This document shows positions 17,161-24,793 of a stretch of 64,000 nucleotides of DNA, one piece after another. This stretch comes from Gaiellasilicea sp963745775. GTDB taxonomy: Bacteria; Actinomycetota; Thermoleophilia; Gaiellales; Gaiellaceae. The position numbers were made by a program, and so were the translations under genes. The notes under the pieces are model-generated. The model saw only the letters and a list, made by a program, of their open reading frames with translations, did no database searches and was not told the DNA's origin. Where the stretch lies: positions 310,001 to 374,000 of the forward strand of contig CAVUYY010000012.1 in the NCBI GenBank assembly GCA_963745775.1, written 5' to 3'. Position 1 is the stretch's first letter. Every line of letters starts with the position of its first letter.

Positions 17161-17403
17161 ATGACCGATCGCCCCACACGCATCGACCTGCTCGAGCTGG
17201 ACATCGACCTCCGGCTCGCCGACCTCTGGCGCGAGGCGGCGGACGTCAGCGAGTGGAATCTCGAGGTGATGGCCGCGTTCATGCGGGCGGCGTATGGCAA
17301 GGGCTACTGCGACGCGCTGACCGAGGACGCGCCGGGCTCGCTCTGCCACGACCACGGCTACCGGATTCCCGGCCGCCGCGAAGCAGCGCCCAGAACCGCC
17401 TAG
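17161..17403 (+). CDS. Small conserved protein, unknown function
   Basis: Starting at ATG 17161 the protein is 80 residues (TDRPTRIDLLELDIDLRLAD, then a helical VMAAFMRAAYGKGYCDAL). It looks soluble and mostly helical, ending in a short Cys/His-containing segment SLCHDHGYRIPGR. An upstream in-frame ATG at 17122 would add 13 low-complexity residues and is less likely. It stands just before the cytochrome maturation genes (18 bases to ccmE), but no link in function is visible. Confidence 0.55.
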   Translation: MTDRPTRIDLLELDIDLRLADLWREAADVSEWNLEVMAAFMRAAYGKGYCDALTEDAPGSLCHDHGYRIPGRREAAPRTA

Positions 17404-17409
17404 CGGCGC

Positions 17410-17415
17410 TACGAT
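17410..17415 (+). promoter_or_regulatory. -10 box, leaderless promoter of ccmE
   Basis: TACGAT followed by exactly 6 nt and the GTG at 17422. Confidence 0.55.
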
Positions 17416-17421
17416 CACCTC

Positions 17422-17820
17422 GTGGCACGGAAGCGGAATCCCGCACGCCTCGTGATTGCGCTGTCGGTGGCGGCGGCGCTCGCAGTCTTCCTCCTCTACG
17501 CGTCGGTCGCCGGCGGCGGCACTCCTTCCCTGGCGCCGAGCGAGCTCGACGGCCGCACCGACCGCGTCGCGCTGGCGGGGAAGGTCGTCGGCCGGGTTAC
17601 GGGAGACGCACACGCCGGCGGCCTGCGGTTCGTGCTCCGCGACGTCGAGGGGAAGGCGACGGTACCGGTCGTCTACAAGGGCTCCGTGCCAGACCTCTTC
17701 CGCGTCGGTCGGGACGTGCACGTCGAGGGGCAGCTCCGGGGAGCGACGTTCGTCGCCGTGCCGGACACGCTGATCACCAAGTGCCCCTCCAAGTACGCCC
17801 CCGAGAAGAACGAGAGCTAA
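17422..17820 (+). CDS. ccmE: Cytochrome c maturation heme chaperone CcmE, CxxxY variant
   Basis: CcmE carries heme covalently on the outer face of the membrane and hands it to CcmF. The 132-residue protein has an N-terminal anchor (about 10-30) and an OB-fold (AGKVVGRVTGD, VPVVYKGSVPDLF, VEGQL). The C-terminal heme site reads KCPSKYAPEK: Cys replaces the usual heme-binding His in HxxxY, giving CxxxY. That variant is known from system I* CcmE of some archaea and sulfate reducers. Its stop is immediately followed by ccmF. The GTG start is supported by the leaderless promoter box. Confidence 0.92.
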   Translation: MARKRNPARLVIALSVAAALAVFLLYASVAGGGTPSLAPSELDGRTDRVALAGKVVGRVTGDAHAGGLRFVLRDVEGKATVPVVYKGSVPDLFRVGRDVHVEGQLRGATFVAVPDTLITKCPSKYAPEKNES

Positions 17821-19812
17821 ATGCCTGAGCTCGGCCGCGCCGCGCTCGTCGCCACGCTCGGACTCGTGCTCTACGCGGTGGTCGCGGGCGGCTACGCGGC
17901 CTGGAAGCGCAAGCGGCGGCTCGCCCTCTCCGCCCAGAACGCGCTCCTAGCGGCCTTCGGGACGACCCTCGTCGCCTCGCTCGTCCTCGTAGCCGCCCTG
18001 ATCCGCCACGACTTCTCGTTCGTCTACGTCGCCGACCACACGAGCCGCGAGCTGCCGACCGGCTACACGATCTCGGCGTTCTGGGGTGGGCAGGAGGGAT
18101 CGCTCCTGCTCTGGCTGCTGCTCCTCACCGGCTATTCGGCCGCGGCGGTCCTGCTGAACCGGCGGAGCGCTCGCGACCTCGTCGTCTGGGTCGTGCCCGT
18201 CCTCGGCGCGGTCGCGCTGTTCTTCGCGTTTCTCGTCGTCGTGGTCGCGACGCCGTTCGCAACGCAGGTCGCTCCGGCGGACGGCGCCGGCCTCAATCCG
18301 AGCCTCCAGAACCCGTACATGATGGCCCACCCGCCGCTTCTCTATCTCGGCTTCGTCGGCCTGACGGTGCCCTTCGCCTTCGCGATGGGCGCCTTGCTCG
18401 CCCGCCGCGCCGACGAGCGCTGGATCGTCGCCACCCGCCGCTGGACGCTCGTCGCCTGGACGGCGCTCGGGATCGGCCAGCTCCTCGGCGCGCACTGGGC
18501 CTACGAGGAGGTCGGCTGGGGCGGCTACTACGCCTGGGATCCGGTCGAGAACGCCGCCCTGATGCCGTGGCTCGCGGCGACCGCGTTCCTCCACTCGGTG
18601 ATGATCCAGGAGAAGCGCGGGATGCTGAAGGTCTGGAACGTGCTGCTCGTGATCTTCGCGTTCAGCCTCTCGCTCTTCGGCACCTTCCTGACCCGCTCCG
18701 GGATCGTCAGCTCGATCCACTCGTTCACCCAGAGCTCGATCGGGCCGTGGTTCCTCGGCTTCATCTGCCTCGTCGTGCTCGGCTCGCTGGCGCTCGTCTT
18801 CGCGCGGCTGCCGCTCCTGCGCGCGCGGACGAGGCTCGAGTCGCTCGTCTCGCGCGAGGCGACGTTCCTCTACAACAACCTCCTGCTCGTCGCGCTGACG
18901 CTGACGATCCTCTGGGGCGTCGCGTATCCGATTCTCTCGGAAGCGGTTCGGGGCGAAGCGGTGACGGTCGGCCGGCCCTACTACGACTTCTTCCTGCGCG
19001 TGTTCGGCCTGCCGCTGCTCCTCCTGATGGGGATCGGGCCGCTCGTCGCCTGGCGGCGCGCGTCCCTGCGAAGCCTGGTGCTGACGTTCGCGTGGCCGCT
19101 CGGGGCGGCGCTCGGCGTGGGCGCGATCCTGCTCGCGCTCGGCGCCGGCTCGTCGATCCCCGGCCTGATCGCGTACAGCTTCTCGGCGTTCGTGCTCGGG
19201 ACGATCGCGCTCGAGTTCGTGCGCGGAACACGCGCCCGGCGCGCCCTCGCAGGCGGCTCCTGGCCGCGTGCCTTCTCCGACCTCGTTTCCCGCAACCGGC
19301 GCCGCTACGGCGGCTACATCGTCCACGCCGCAATCGTTCTGCTCGCGATCGGGATCGCGGGCTCGAGCGCCTACGACACGGTGAGCGAGGCGAAGCTCGC
19401 GCAGGGCCAGACGCTCGCCGCCGGGGACTACCGGCTGACGTATCGATCGCTGGAGGAACGCGCCGCCGCGAACGCGACCGAGATCCGCACGGTGCTCGAC
19501 GTCACCCGCGGCGGCAAGGATCTGGGCACGGTCGAGGCCGGCAAGAACGGCTACACAGCCGAGCGGCAGGTCTCGACCGAGGTCGGGATCCGCAGCGACC
19601 TCGTCACCGGCGAGGATCTCTTCGTGATCGCCGAGGTCAATCCGGACGGAACCGCCTACTTCCGCGTCTTCGTGAAGCCGCTCGTCAACCTGATCTGGCT
19701 GGCCGGGTTCGTCTTCCTGCTCGGCTCGGTGATCGCGCTGTGGCCGGACGCGCGCGAGCAGCGGCGGCTCGCGACGCGGTACGCGGCTGCGGGCGTCGCG
19801 GCCGAGCGATGA
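17821..19812 (+). CDS. ccmF: Cytochrome c heme lyase CcmF
   Basis: CcmF attaches heme to apocytochrome c. The 663-residue protein has about 13-15 membrane helices. The tryptophan-rich heme-handling loop is EEVGWGGYYAWDPVENAALM near residue 235, followed by an extracytoplasmic domain near 520-610 and a final helix. Conserved heme-ligand His candidates lie in MMAHPPLLYLG and GAHWAYEE. ATG 17821 follows the ccmE stop with no gap. The 3' end overlaps the next start in an ATGA, so ccmE-ccmF-ccmI is one coupled operon. CcmA-D, G and H are not in the window. Confidence 0.95.
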   Translation: MPELGRAALVATLGLVLYAVVAGGYAAWKRKRRLALSAQNALLAAFGTTLVASLVLVAALIRHDFSFVYVADHTSRELPTGYTISAFWGGQEGSLLLWLLLLTGYSAAAVLLNRRSARDLVVWVVPVLGAVALFFAFLVVVVATPFATQVAPADGAGLNPSLQNPYMMAHPPLLYLGFVGLTVPFAFAMGALLARRADERWIVATRRWTLVAWTALGIGQLLGAHWAYEEVGWGGYYAWDPVENAALMPWLAATAFLHSVMIQEKRGMLKVWNVLLVIFAFSLSLFGTFLTRSGIVSSIHSFTQSSIGPWFLGFICLVVLGSLALVFARLPLLRARTRLESLVSREATFLYNNLLLVALTLTILWGVAYPILSEAVRGEAVTVGRPYYDFFLRVFGLPLLLLMGIGPLVAWRRASLRSLVLTFAWPLGAALGVGAILLALGAGSSIPGLIAYSFSAFVLGTIALEFVRGTRARRALAGGSWPRAFSDLVSRNRRRYGGYIVHAAIVLLAIGIAGSSAYDTVSEAKLAQGQTLAAGDYRLTYRSLEERAAANATEIRTVLDVTRGGKDLGTVEAGKNGYTAERQVSTEVGIRSDLVTGEDLFVIAEVNPDGTAYFRVFVKPLVNLIWLAGFVFLLGSVIALWPDAREQRRLATRYAAAGVAAER

Positions 19813-20144
19813 GCCTGGCGCTCGTACTCGGAGCGCTCCTCGCGATCGGCTGCGTGATCCTCGTCGCATTGCCGTACCTCCGCGAGCCGACGTCCGGCGA
19901 CGACCGGCTCGACCAGCCGGGTGAGCTGGCTCAGCGGCAGCTCGAGCTCTCGGAGGTGCGCGACAGAGCGCTCGCGGCGCTGAAGGAGCTCGAGTTCGAC
20001 CATCGCACGGGAAAGGTTTCCGACGCCGACTACCGCGTGCTCGTAGGCCCGCTCCGGCGTGAGGCGGCGGCGGCGCTACGCGCACTCGAACCGCGCACGA
20101 GCGAGAGCGCCGAGCCGCGTGTGAAGGCGGAGCGGCTCGGGTAG
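19809..20144 (+). CDS. CcmI-like membrane protein of cytochrome c maturation
   Basis: The 111-residue protein has one N-terminal helix (LALVLGALLAIGCVILVALP). It is followed by RDRALAALKELEFDHRTGKVSDADY, the region typical of the N-terminus of CcmI, which helps present apocytochrome to the heme lyase. The TPR part of long CcmI proteins is absent, so it corresponds to the short actinobacterial type. The ATG overlaps the ccmF stop by four bases. The name rests on the motif and position. Confidence 0.75.
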   Translation: MSLALVLGALLAIGCVILVALPYLREPTSGDDRLDQPGELAQRQLELSEVRDRALAALKELEFDHRTGKVSDADYRVLVGPLRREAAAALRALEPRTSESAEPRVKAERLG

Positions 20145-20153
20145 GCCGGCTGC

Positions 20154-20333
20154 ATGGAACCCATCGATCCGACGCCGCCGCCCCAGACGCCCGAGATCCC
20201 TGCTCCGACTCCTCCGCCCGGGGAGCTCGACCCGACTCCCGGCCCTGATCTGCCCGATCCCTATCCGCCGCCCGGCGAGCTCGACCCGCCGCAACCGCCG
20301 CTGACGCCCGGCACCGAGCCGGCACAGATCTAG
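20154..20333 (+). CDS. 59-residue proline-rich acidic protein
   Basis: The product starts MEPIDPTPPPQTPEIPAPTP, and over a third of all residues are proline. The phrase PPPGELDP occurs twice (near residues 21 and 39). There is no Arg or Lys, so the peptide is strongly acidic and surely disordered. It starts 9 bases after the ccmI-like stop and ends at 20333. Similar tiny Pro-rich proteins exist in other bacteria without a known role. Below 60 residues, it is easily missed by gene callers. The regular repeat and tight placement argue that it is real. Confidence 0.6.
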   Translation: MEPIDPTPPPQTPEIPAPTPPPGELDPTPGPDLPDPYPPPGELDPPQPPLTPGTEPAQI

Positions 20334-20360
20334 GGAGCGCAGATCTAGAGAGCGTTCCGC

Positions 20361-20408
20361 GGGCAGCCTCTCGAGTCTGCCCGAATCTGCCGAAAACGAG
20401 GCTAGACT
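20361..20408 (+). promoter_or_regulatory. Hairpin and -10 box upstream of the M23 peptidase gene
   Basis: GGGCAG (20361-20366) pairs with CTGCCC (20377-20382). A TAGACT box follows at 20403-20408, about 60 bases before the ATG. Unlike most genes here this one therefore has a leader of roughly 55 nt. I looked for a c-di-AMP riboswitch, common before such peptidases in actinobacteria, and could not recognise its conserved core. Confidence 0.4.
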
Positions 20409-20469
20409 GTCGGTTTGCCCTGTTCCTCGCGGGAGGGACGACCGGGCTGCCGACGAAAATCACCTTCGG

Positions 20470-21669
20470 ATGACGAGATCCTTCCTCATCGTTCTCGCCT
20501 CGGCCTGCGCGCTGCTGATCTCCACCACCGCGTCCGGCGAGCCCGGTCTCGGCGAGCGCAAGCAGTCGCTCGACTCGAGGATCGACGGGCTCAAGGGGAA
20601 GATCGCGGGTGCGCGCAAGCGGGAAGGCGTTCTCAGCTCGCAGATCGAGGTCGTGACGGGGAAGATCCGCGCTCTGCAAGGCGATATCGACTCCGCCTCC
20701 GCACGGCTCGACGGGCTCGAGAACATGCTCGCGCTCCACGAGCGGAAGCTGAATCAGCTGCACGAGCTCTTCCGCCTCCAAACCAGCCGGCTGCTCTTCC
20801 TCCAGCGCCAGCACAAGGCTGCGACGAAGAGGCTCAACCGGCGGCTCGTCGAGATCTACACCTCCGAGCCCACCGAGCCGCTGACGGTCGTACTCGAAGC
20901 GGCGAGCTTCGGAGACATGCTCGACCAGCTCGAGTTCCTGAACGACATCGGCAGCCAGGACGAGCGGATCGCGACGGAGGTCGAGGTCGCGAAGATCGAG
21001 GTGCGGAAGACGCGGGACGCGACGCGGATCACCCGCGACGAGGTGGCCGAGACGACGCGGCTCGTCGCGGCCCGGACGGCAGAGCAGCGACGGGTTCGCG
21101 ATCGGCTCGCCTGGGATCAGCGCCAGCTCGCGACGGTGCGCCGCGAGAAGGACGAGGCTCTTTCCTCGACGCGCGGGCAGCGCGAGGAGTATCTGCACGA
21201 GGTCGAAGGGCTGTTGGCCCAGAGCGCTTCGATCGCAGCGAAGATCCGGGCGGCCCAAGCCGCCTCCGTCTCGTCACCCTCGCTCGATCGCTCGCAGGCG
21301 TCCTCGTCGGGTTACATCTGGCCGGCGCATGGGATCCTCACGAGCTCGTTCGGCTGGCGCTGGGGGCGGATGCACGAGGGAATCGACATCGCCGTCGGCA
21401 ACGGGACGCCCGTCGTCGCGTCTGCGTCCGGGACGGTGATCGTCGCCGGCTGGATGGGCGGTTACGGCAACCTGGTCGTGATCGACCACGGAAACGGCGT
21501 CTCCACGGCCTATGGCCACAACACTGGCGTCACGGTCGGGGTCGGCCAGTCCGTCGCGCAGGGCCAGCTGATCGCCTACTCCGGAAACACCGGCCATTCG
21601 ACCGGGCCGCACATCCACTTCGAGGTCCGGATCAACGGCGCTCCCGTCGATCCGCTCGGTTACCTCTAG
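20470..21669 (+). CDS. Secreted coiled-coil M23 peptidase (EnvC/LytM-like)
   Basis: The 399-residue exported cell-wall hydrolase or hydrolase activator has a signal peptide at residues 1-23. A long coiled coil runs from about 25 to 260 (many Glu/Arg/Gln heptads, e.g. LGERKQSLDSRIDGLKGKI). The C-terminal LytM/M23 domain has metal ligands in MHEGIDIAVG (His and Asp) and GPHIHFEVR (His-x-His). The conserved AYGHN is also present, so the zinc site looks complete and the enzyme may be active, unlike EnvC. It probably cuts peptidoglycan peptides at division. Confidence 0.9.
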   Translation: MTRSFLIVLASACALLISTTASGEPGLGERKQSLDSRIDGLKGKIAGARKREGVLSSQIEVVTGKIRALQGDIDSASARLDGLENMLALHERKLNQLHELFRLQTSRLLFLQRQHKAATKRLNRRLVEIYTSEPTEPLTVVLEAASFGDMLDQLEFLNDIGSQDERIATEVEVAKIEVRKTRDATRITRDEVAETTRLVAARTAEQRRVRDRLAWDQRQLATVRREKDEALSSTRGQREEYLHEVEGLLAQSASIAAKIRAAQAASVSSPSLDRSQASSSGYIWPAHGILTSSFGWRWGRMHEGIDIAVGNGTPVVASASGTVIVAGWMGGYGNLVVIDHGNGVSTAYGHNTGVTVGVGQSVAQGQLIAYSGNTGHSTGPHIHFEVRINGAPVDPLGYL

Positions 21670-22292
21670 GCTGCGGCGGCGCTACCCGGCTGCGGCTCGG
21701 GCTCCTGTCGCCGGAAGCCGTCGCCGGTCAGCGAGGCCGGCAGCTCCTCGGCCGCGACGAAGTGAAGATCGGGCAGCGCCCGCCAGCACTCCTCGAGCCC
21801 GAGCCCGTAACCCGCGAAGAGCTCGTCCGGAACGGTGAAGCCCACGTACTCGAGCGGTACGTCGTCGACGAGCCGCCGATACGGGCGGTCGAGGAGCGTG
21901 ACCGCCGCGATGCTCGCGGGGAGACGCAGGCTGAGCGTTCGCGCGAGGAAGTTCAGCGTCATGCCCGTGTCGACCACGTCCTCGACGACGAGGACATGGC
22001 GGCCGACGACTGAGGCGTCGAGATCCTTGAGCAGCCGCACGCCGGAGCCGCTGCCCGCGCCGGTGTACGCCGCAAGCTCGAGGAAGTCGAGCTCGTGCGG
22101 GATCGGCAACACCCGCGAGAGATCGGCGAGGAAGACGACGCTCGACTTGAGCGGAGCGACGAGCAGCGGCTCCCGACCGACGTAATCGATCGCCAGCTCC
22201 CGGCCGAGCTCCTCGACTCGGCGGGCGATCTCATGACGTGTGAGGTAGATCTCGCCCGGAGCGCCGGCTCGCGGCTGCGGATCCGTGCTCAG
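21666..22292 (-). CDS. hpt: Hypoxanthine phosphoribosyltransferase, probable CTG start
   Basis: Salvages hypoxanthine/guanine using PRPP. The PRPP motif is VLVVEDVVDTGMTL. The loop ELDFLELAAYTG and the C-terminal DRPYRRLVDDVPLEYVGF match Hpt. The first ATG/GTG/TTG in frame is at 22112, but the preceding codons encode the canonical family N-terminus (GEIYLTRHEIARRVEELG and REPLLVAPLKSSVVFLADL), which must be translated. Going upstream, the only reasonable initiator is CTG at 22292, overlapping the TGA of the upstream gene as CTGA. The gene would then be 208 residues, slightly long for the family. Its stop shares the bases CTAG with the convergent M23 gene. Confidence 0.85.
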   Translation of the reverse strand: MSTDPQPRAGAPGEIYLTRHEIARRVEELGRELAIDYVGREPLLVAPLKSSVVFLADLSRVLPIPHELDFLELAAYTGAGSGSGVRLLKDLDASVVGRHVLVVEDVVDTGMTLNFLARTLSLRLPASIAAVTLLDRPYRRLVDDVPLEYVGFTVPDELFAGYGLGLEECWRALPDLHFVAAEELPASLTGDGFRRQEPEPQPGSAAAA

Positions 22293-22675
22293 GAGGCGAG
22301 CCTCAGCCGATAGCGCTGCGCGAGGCGCTCGATGTCGCGCCGGTAGAAGAGCTTGATCTTGACGCCCGGGTAGAGCTCCCTGATCTCCCGGAGCTTCCGG
22401 TTCTTGCGGGTGACGAGCGACTGCCGCATCACCGTCACCTCGACGTAGAGGTCTTGCTCCGGGAGGTAGAAGTCGGGCGCGAACGCGCTCGTGACGCGAC
22501 CCTCGGCGTCACGTGAGAGGACGAACGTCCGCGGCTCGTACTCCCACGGAACCCCGTAGAAGTCGAGCAGCTTTGCGCATTCGAGCTCGACCTCGTTCTG
22601 AAATCTCGGCGGGGTCGTACCTCGATACACGTTGAACACCGGTTTCGCCTGGTCGGCGGGCGACTGCCAGGACAC
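22289..22675 (-). CDS. Unknown protein resembling a restriction-endonuclease fold
   Basis: The 128-residue protein begins at a GTG (SWQSPADQAKPVFNVYRGTT), 7 nt after a TACCCT box. In the middle, RFQNEVELECAKLLDFYGVPWEYEP, then AFAPDFYLPEQDLYVEVTVM and later NRKLREIRELYPG resemble the PD-(D/E)xK nuclease core: Glu, then PDF-x14-E-x-T. It lacks the classical lysine and instead has EVTVM, so the nuclease role is a guess. It is coupled to hpt by a CTGA overlap and divergent from the metallophosphoesterase. Confidence 0.6.
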   Translation of the reverse strand: MSWQSPADQAKPVFNVYRGTTPPRFQNEVELECAKLLDFYGVPWEYEPRTFVLSRDAEGRVTSAFAPDFYLPEQDLYVEVTVMRQSLVTRKNRKLREIRELYPGVKIKLFYRRDIERLAQRYRLRLAS

Positions 22676-22721
22676 GCTTTCGAGGGTAGCGACCCCCTCG
22701 GACGGCCCGGACCGCGCCTCG

Positions 22722-22727
22722 TATGCT
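22722..22727 (+). promoter_or_regulatory. -10 box, leaderless promoter of the cDPG operon
   Basis: TATGCT followed by exactly 6 nt and the ATG at 22734. It drives the five-gene operon that ends near 26993. Confidence 0.6.
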
Positions 22728-22733
22728 CTAGCC

Positions 22734-23540
22734 ATGGCGACCGAACCGACGACGAGCTTCACGCTGGCGCATCTCTCGGACCTCCACTGCGGCGGCCAGT
22801 ACTTCGTCCCGAGCCTGCTCGAGCGGGCGATCAGCGAGATCAACGACCTCGCGCCCGACCTGGTCGTCTGCTCCGGCGACCTGACGACGTTCGGGTTCAA
22901 GCACGAGTACCAGGAGGCGAAGAGCTACCTCGATCGGATCGAATGCGAGTCGCTTGTCGTGATCCCCGGAAATCACGATTCACGGAACGTCGGCTACGTC
23001 CACTTCGAGGAGCTCTTCGGCGAGCGGAACTCGGTGACGCGGGTCGGCTGGGTGACAGTCGTCGCGGTCGACTCGACGGAGCCCGACCTCGACCACGGCC
23101 AGATCGGGCGGGGCCGCTACCGCTGGATCGAGGAGCAGTTCGAGCCGGACGCGCGGCTGCGCGTCTTCGTCTGCCATCACCACCTGCTGCCCGTGCCCGG
23201 GACCGGGCGCGAGCGGAATGTGATCTACGACGCCGGCGACACGATCGAGACGCTCCAACGTGCGGGCGTCCACCTCGTCCTCTCGGGGCACAAGCACGTC
23301 CCGTACGCCTGGAAGCTCGAGAACCTGTTCGTCGTCAACACCGGCACGGTCTCGTCCCTGCGGCTTCGCGGCAACACGAGACCCTGTTACAACGTCGTCG
23401 AGGTCTCCGGCTCGCACGTCGCCGTCTGGCGCAAGCATCCCTTCCACGGGCAGGAGCGGATCATCCAGTTCTCGCTCGACACGTTCGAGTACGAGAAGTA
23501 CACGGGCCGGATCGAGGACGAGGTGACGTCCCGCTCGTGA
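22734..23540 (+). CDS. Calcineurin-like metallophosphoesterase (class III phosphodiesterase type)
   Basis: The 268-residue enzyme has all metallophosphoesterase motifs in order: LSDLHCGG (D-x-H), CSGDLTTFG (GD), IPGNHDSRN (GNHD), FVCHHHLLP (H) and LSGHKHVPY (GH-x-H). These bind a di-metal centre that hydrolyses phosphodi- or monoesters. Overall it resembles Icc/CpdA-type cyclic nucleotide phosphodiesterases. Its stop overlaps the cpgS start (GTGA), so it belongs to the cyclic-diphosphoglycerate operon, and its substrate could be a cyclic phosphate made there rather than cAMP. That last point is inference from position only. Confidence 0.9.
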   Translation: MATEPTTSFTLAHLSDLHCGGQYFVPSLLERAISEINDLAPDLVVCSGDLTTFGFKHEYQEAKSYLDRIECESLVVIPGNHDSRNVGYVHFEELFGERNSVTRVGWVTVVAVDSTEPDLDHGQIGRGRYRWIEEQFEPDARLRVFVCHHHLLPVPGTGRERNVIYDAGDTIETLQRAGVHLVLSGHKHVPYAWKLENLFVVNTGTVSSLRLRGNTRPCYNVVEVSGSHVAVWRKHPFHGQERIIQFSLDTFEYEKYTGRIEDEVTSRS

Positions 23541-24793
23541 CGCAACGCGCTCTCGCCCTGATCGACGGCGAGCATTACGCCCCTGTGGTGCGCGCTGCGC
23601 TCGAAGAGCTCCCCTACGACTTCGTCGCGGCGCACCTGCTCGGCGGGACGGAGAAGCTCCGCGAGGACGCCGATTACGGCGTTCCGCTCGCGCCGGAGCT
23701 CGACGGCGCGCTCGACGACCACGGAGCCGAGGTCGTGGTCGATCTCTCGGACGAGCCCGTGCTCGGCCCGCCGGAGCGGCTCCGGCTCGCCAGTCGCGTG
23801 CTCGCTCGCGGCCTGCCGTACGTGGGCGCCGACTTCCGCTTCGACCCGCCGCCGCTCGAGCCGTTCCCGCTGCCTTCGCTCGGAATCGTCGGCACCGGCA
23901 AGCGAGTGGGGAAGACCGCGATCACCGCTCACGCCGCGCAACTCCTCGCGCGTGACCGCTCCGTCGTCGTCGTCTCGATGGGTCGGGGCGGGCCCCCTGA
24001 GCCGGAGCTGATGGAGGTCGCACCGACCCTCGAGTCGCTGCTCGAGCTCTCGCGCTCCGGTCGCCACGCCGCATCCGACCACCTCGAGACGGCGGCGCTG
24101 GCAGGAGTGCCGACGATCGGCTGCCGTCGCTGCGGTGGCGGGCTCGCCGGAGCCGTCTTTGCCTCGAATGTGCACGCCGGGGCGAAGCTGGCGGTCGAGC
24201 TCGCTCCCGACCTCGTGCTCTTCGACGGCAGCGGCGCTGCCCTGCCGCCGATCGAGACCCGACGCCGAATCCTCGTCGTCAACGCTCAGCAGGATCCGGC
24301 CGTCGTCACCGGCTACCTGAACGCGTTTCGTCACTTCACCGCCGACCTCGTGATCCTGACCATGGCCGAGGCCGGATCAGGGTGGGAGGAGCTTCGGGAC
24401 GCCGCGGCCGAGCTTGCTCCGGCGGTCGTCGGAACCGTGTTGCGCCCGCGACCCGCCGCCGCTGTCTCGGGTCGCCGGGTCGCGTTCTTCTCGACCGCTC
24501 CGACGAGCGCGCATCGGGGCTTCGCGCAGCACCTCGCCGACGAGCATGGAGCGGACGTCGTCCACGTCTCCGGTGCGCTCTCCGATCGGGCGCGGCTGCG
24601 CGAGGAGCTCGAGTCGGTCGATGCCGACGTCTTCCTCGTCGAGCTGAAGGCAGCCGCGATCGACGTCGTCGCCGAGGCGGCCGCGGAGCGCGGGGTGGAC
24701 GTGGTGCTCGCGGGCAGCGACGTCCGGTCAGCCGAAGGCGAGCCCGACCTGGACCTCGAGTTGCTTCGACTCGGAGACGAGGCCCGCGCGTGA
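23537..24793 (+). CDS. cpgS: Cyclic 2,3-diphosphoglycerate synthetase
   Basis: Closes 2,3-diphosphoglycerate into the cyclic pyrophosphate cDPG using ATP. The 418-residue sequence opens ALALIDGEHYAPVVRAAL and continues LLGGTEKL, the N-terminal signature of the archaeal enzyme. The P-loop is GIVGTGKRVGKTAIT at residues 117-130. VVSMGRGGPPEPE and a Cys/Gly segment (GCRRCGGGLAG) follow, then FDGSGAALPPIETRR. The GTG start overlaps the phosphoesterase stop, and its end overlaps the 2-phosphoglycerate kinase start. Neighbourhood and sequence agree, so confidence is high despite the gene being unusual in bacteria. Confidence 0.9.
   Translation: MTQRALALIDGEHYAPVVRAALEELPYDFVAAHLLGGTEKLREDADYGVPLAPELDGALDDHGAEVVVDLSDEPVLGPPERLRLASRVLARGLPYVGADFRFDPPPLEPFPLPSLGIVGTGKRVGKTAITAHAAQLLARDRSVVVVSMGRGGPPEPELMEVAPTLESLLELSRSGRHAASDHLETAALAGVPTIGCRRCGGGLAGAVFASNVHAGAKLAVELAPDLVLFDGSGAALPPIETRRRILVVNAQQDPAVVTGYLNAFRHFTADLVILTMAEAGSGWEELRDAAAELAPAVVGTVLRPRPAAAVSGRRVAFFSTAPTSAHRGFAQHLADEHGADVVHVSGALSDRARLREELESVDADVFLVELKAAAIDVVAEAAAERGVDVVLAGSDVRSAEGEPDLDLELLRLGDEARA

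Noticed and set aside
20334..20469. c-di-AMP riboswitch before the M23 peptidase
   Set aside because: Such switches are common before cell-wall peptidases in actinobacteria, but only a 6-bp hairpin is visible and the conserved core is not.
17947..21258. 1103-codon open frame on the minus strand opposite ccmF and the M23 gene
   Set aside because: It is an antisense shadow typical of very high-GC DNA: rich in Arg, Glu and Asp, no domain, and it fully overlaps well-recognised genes.
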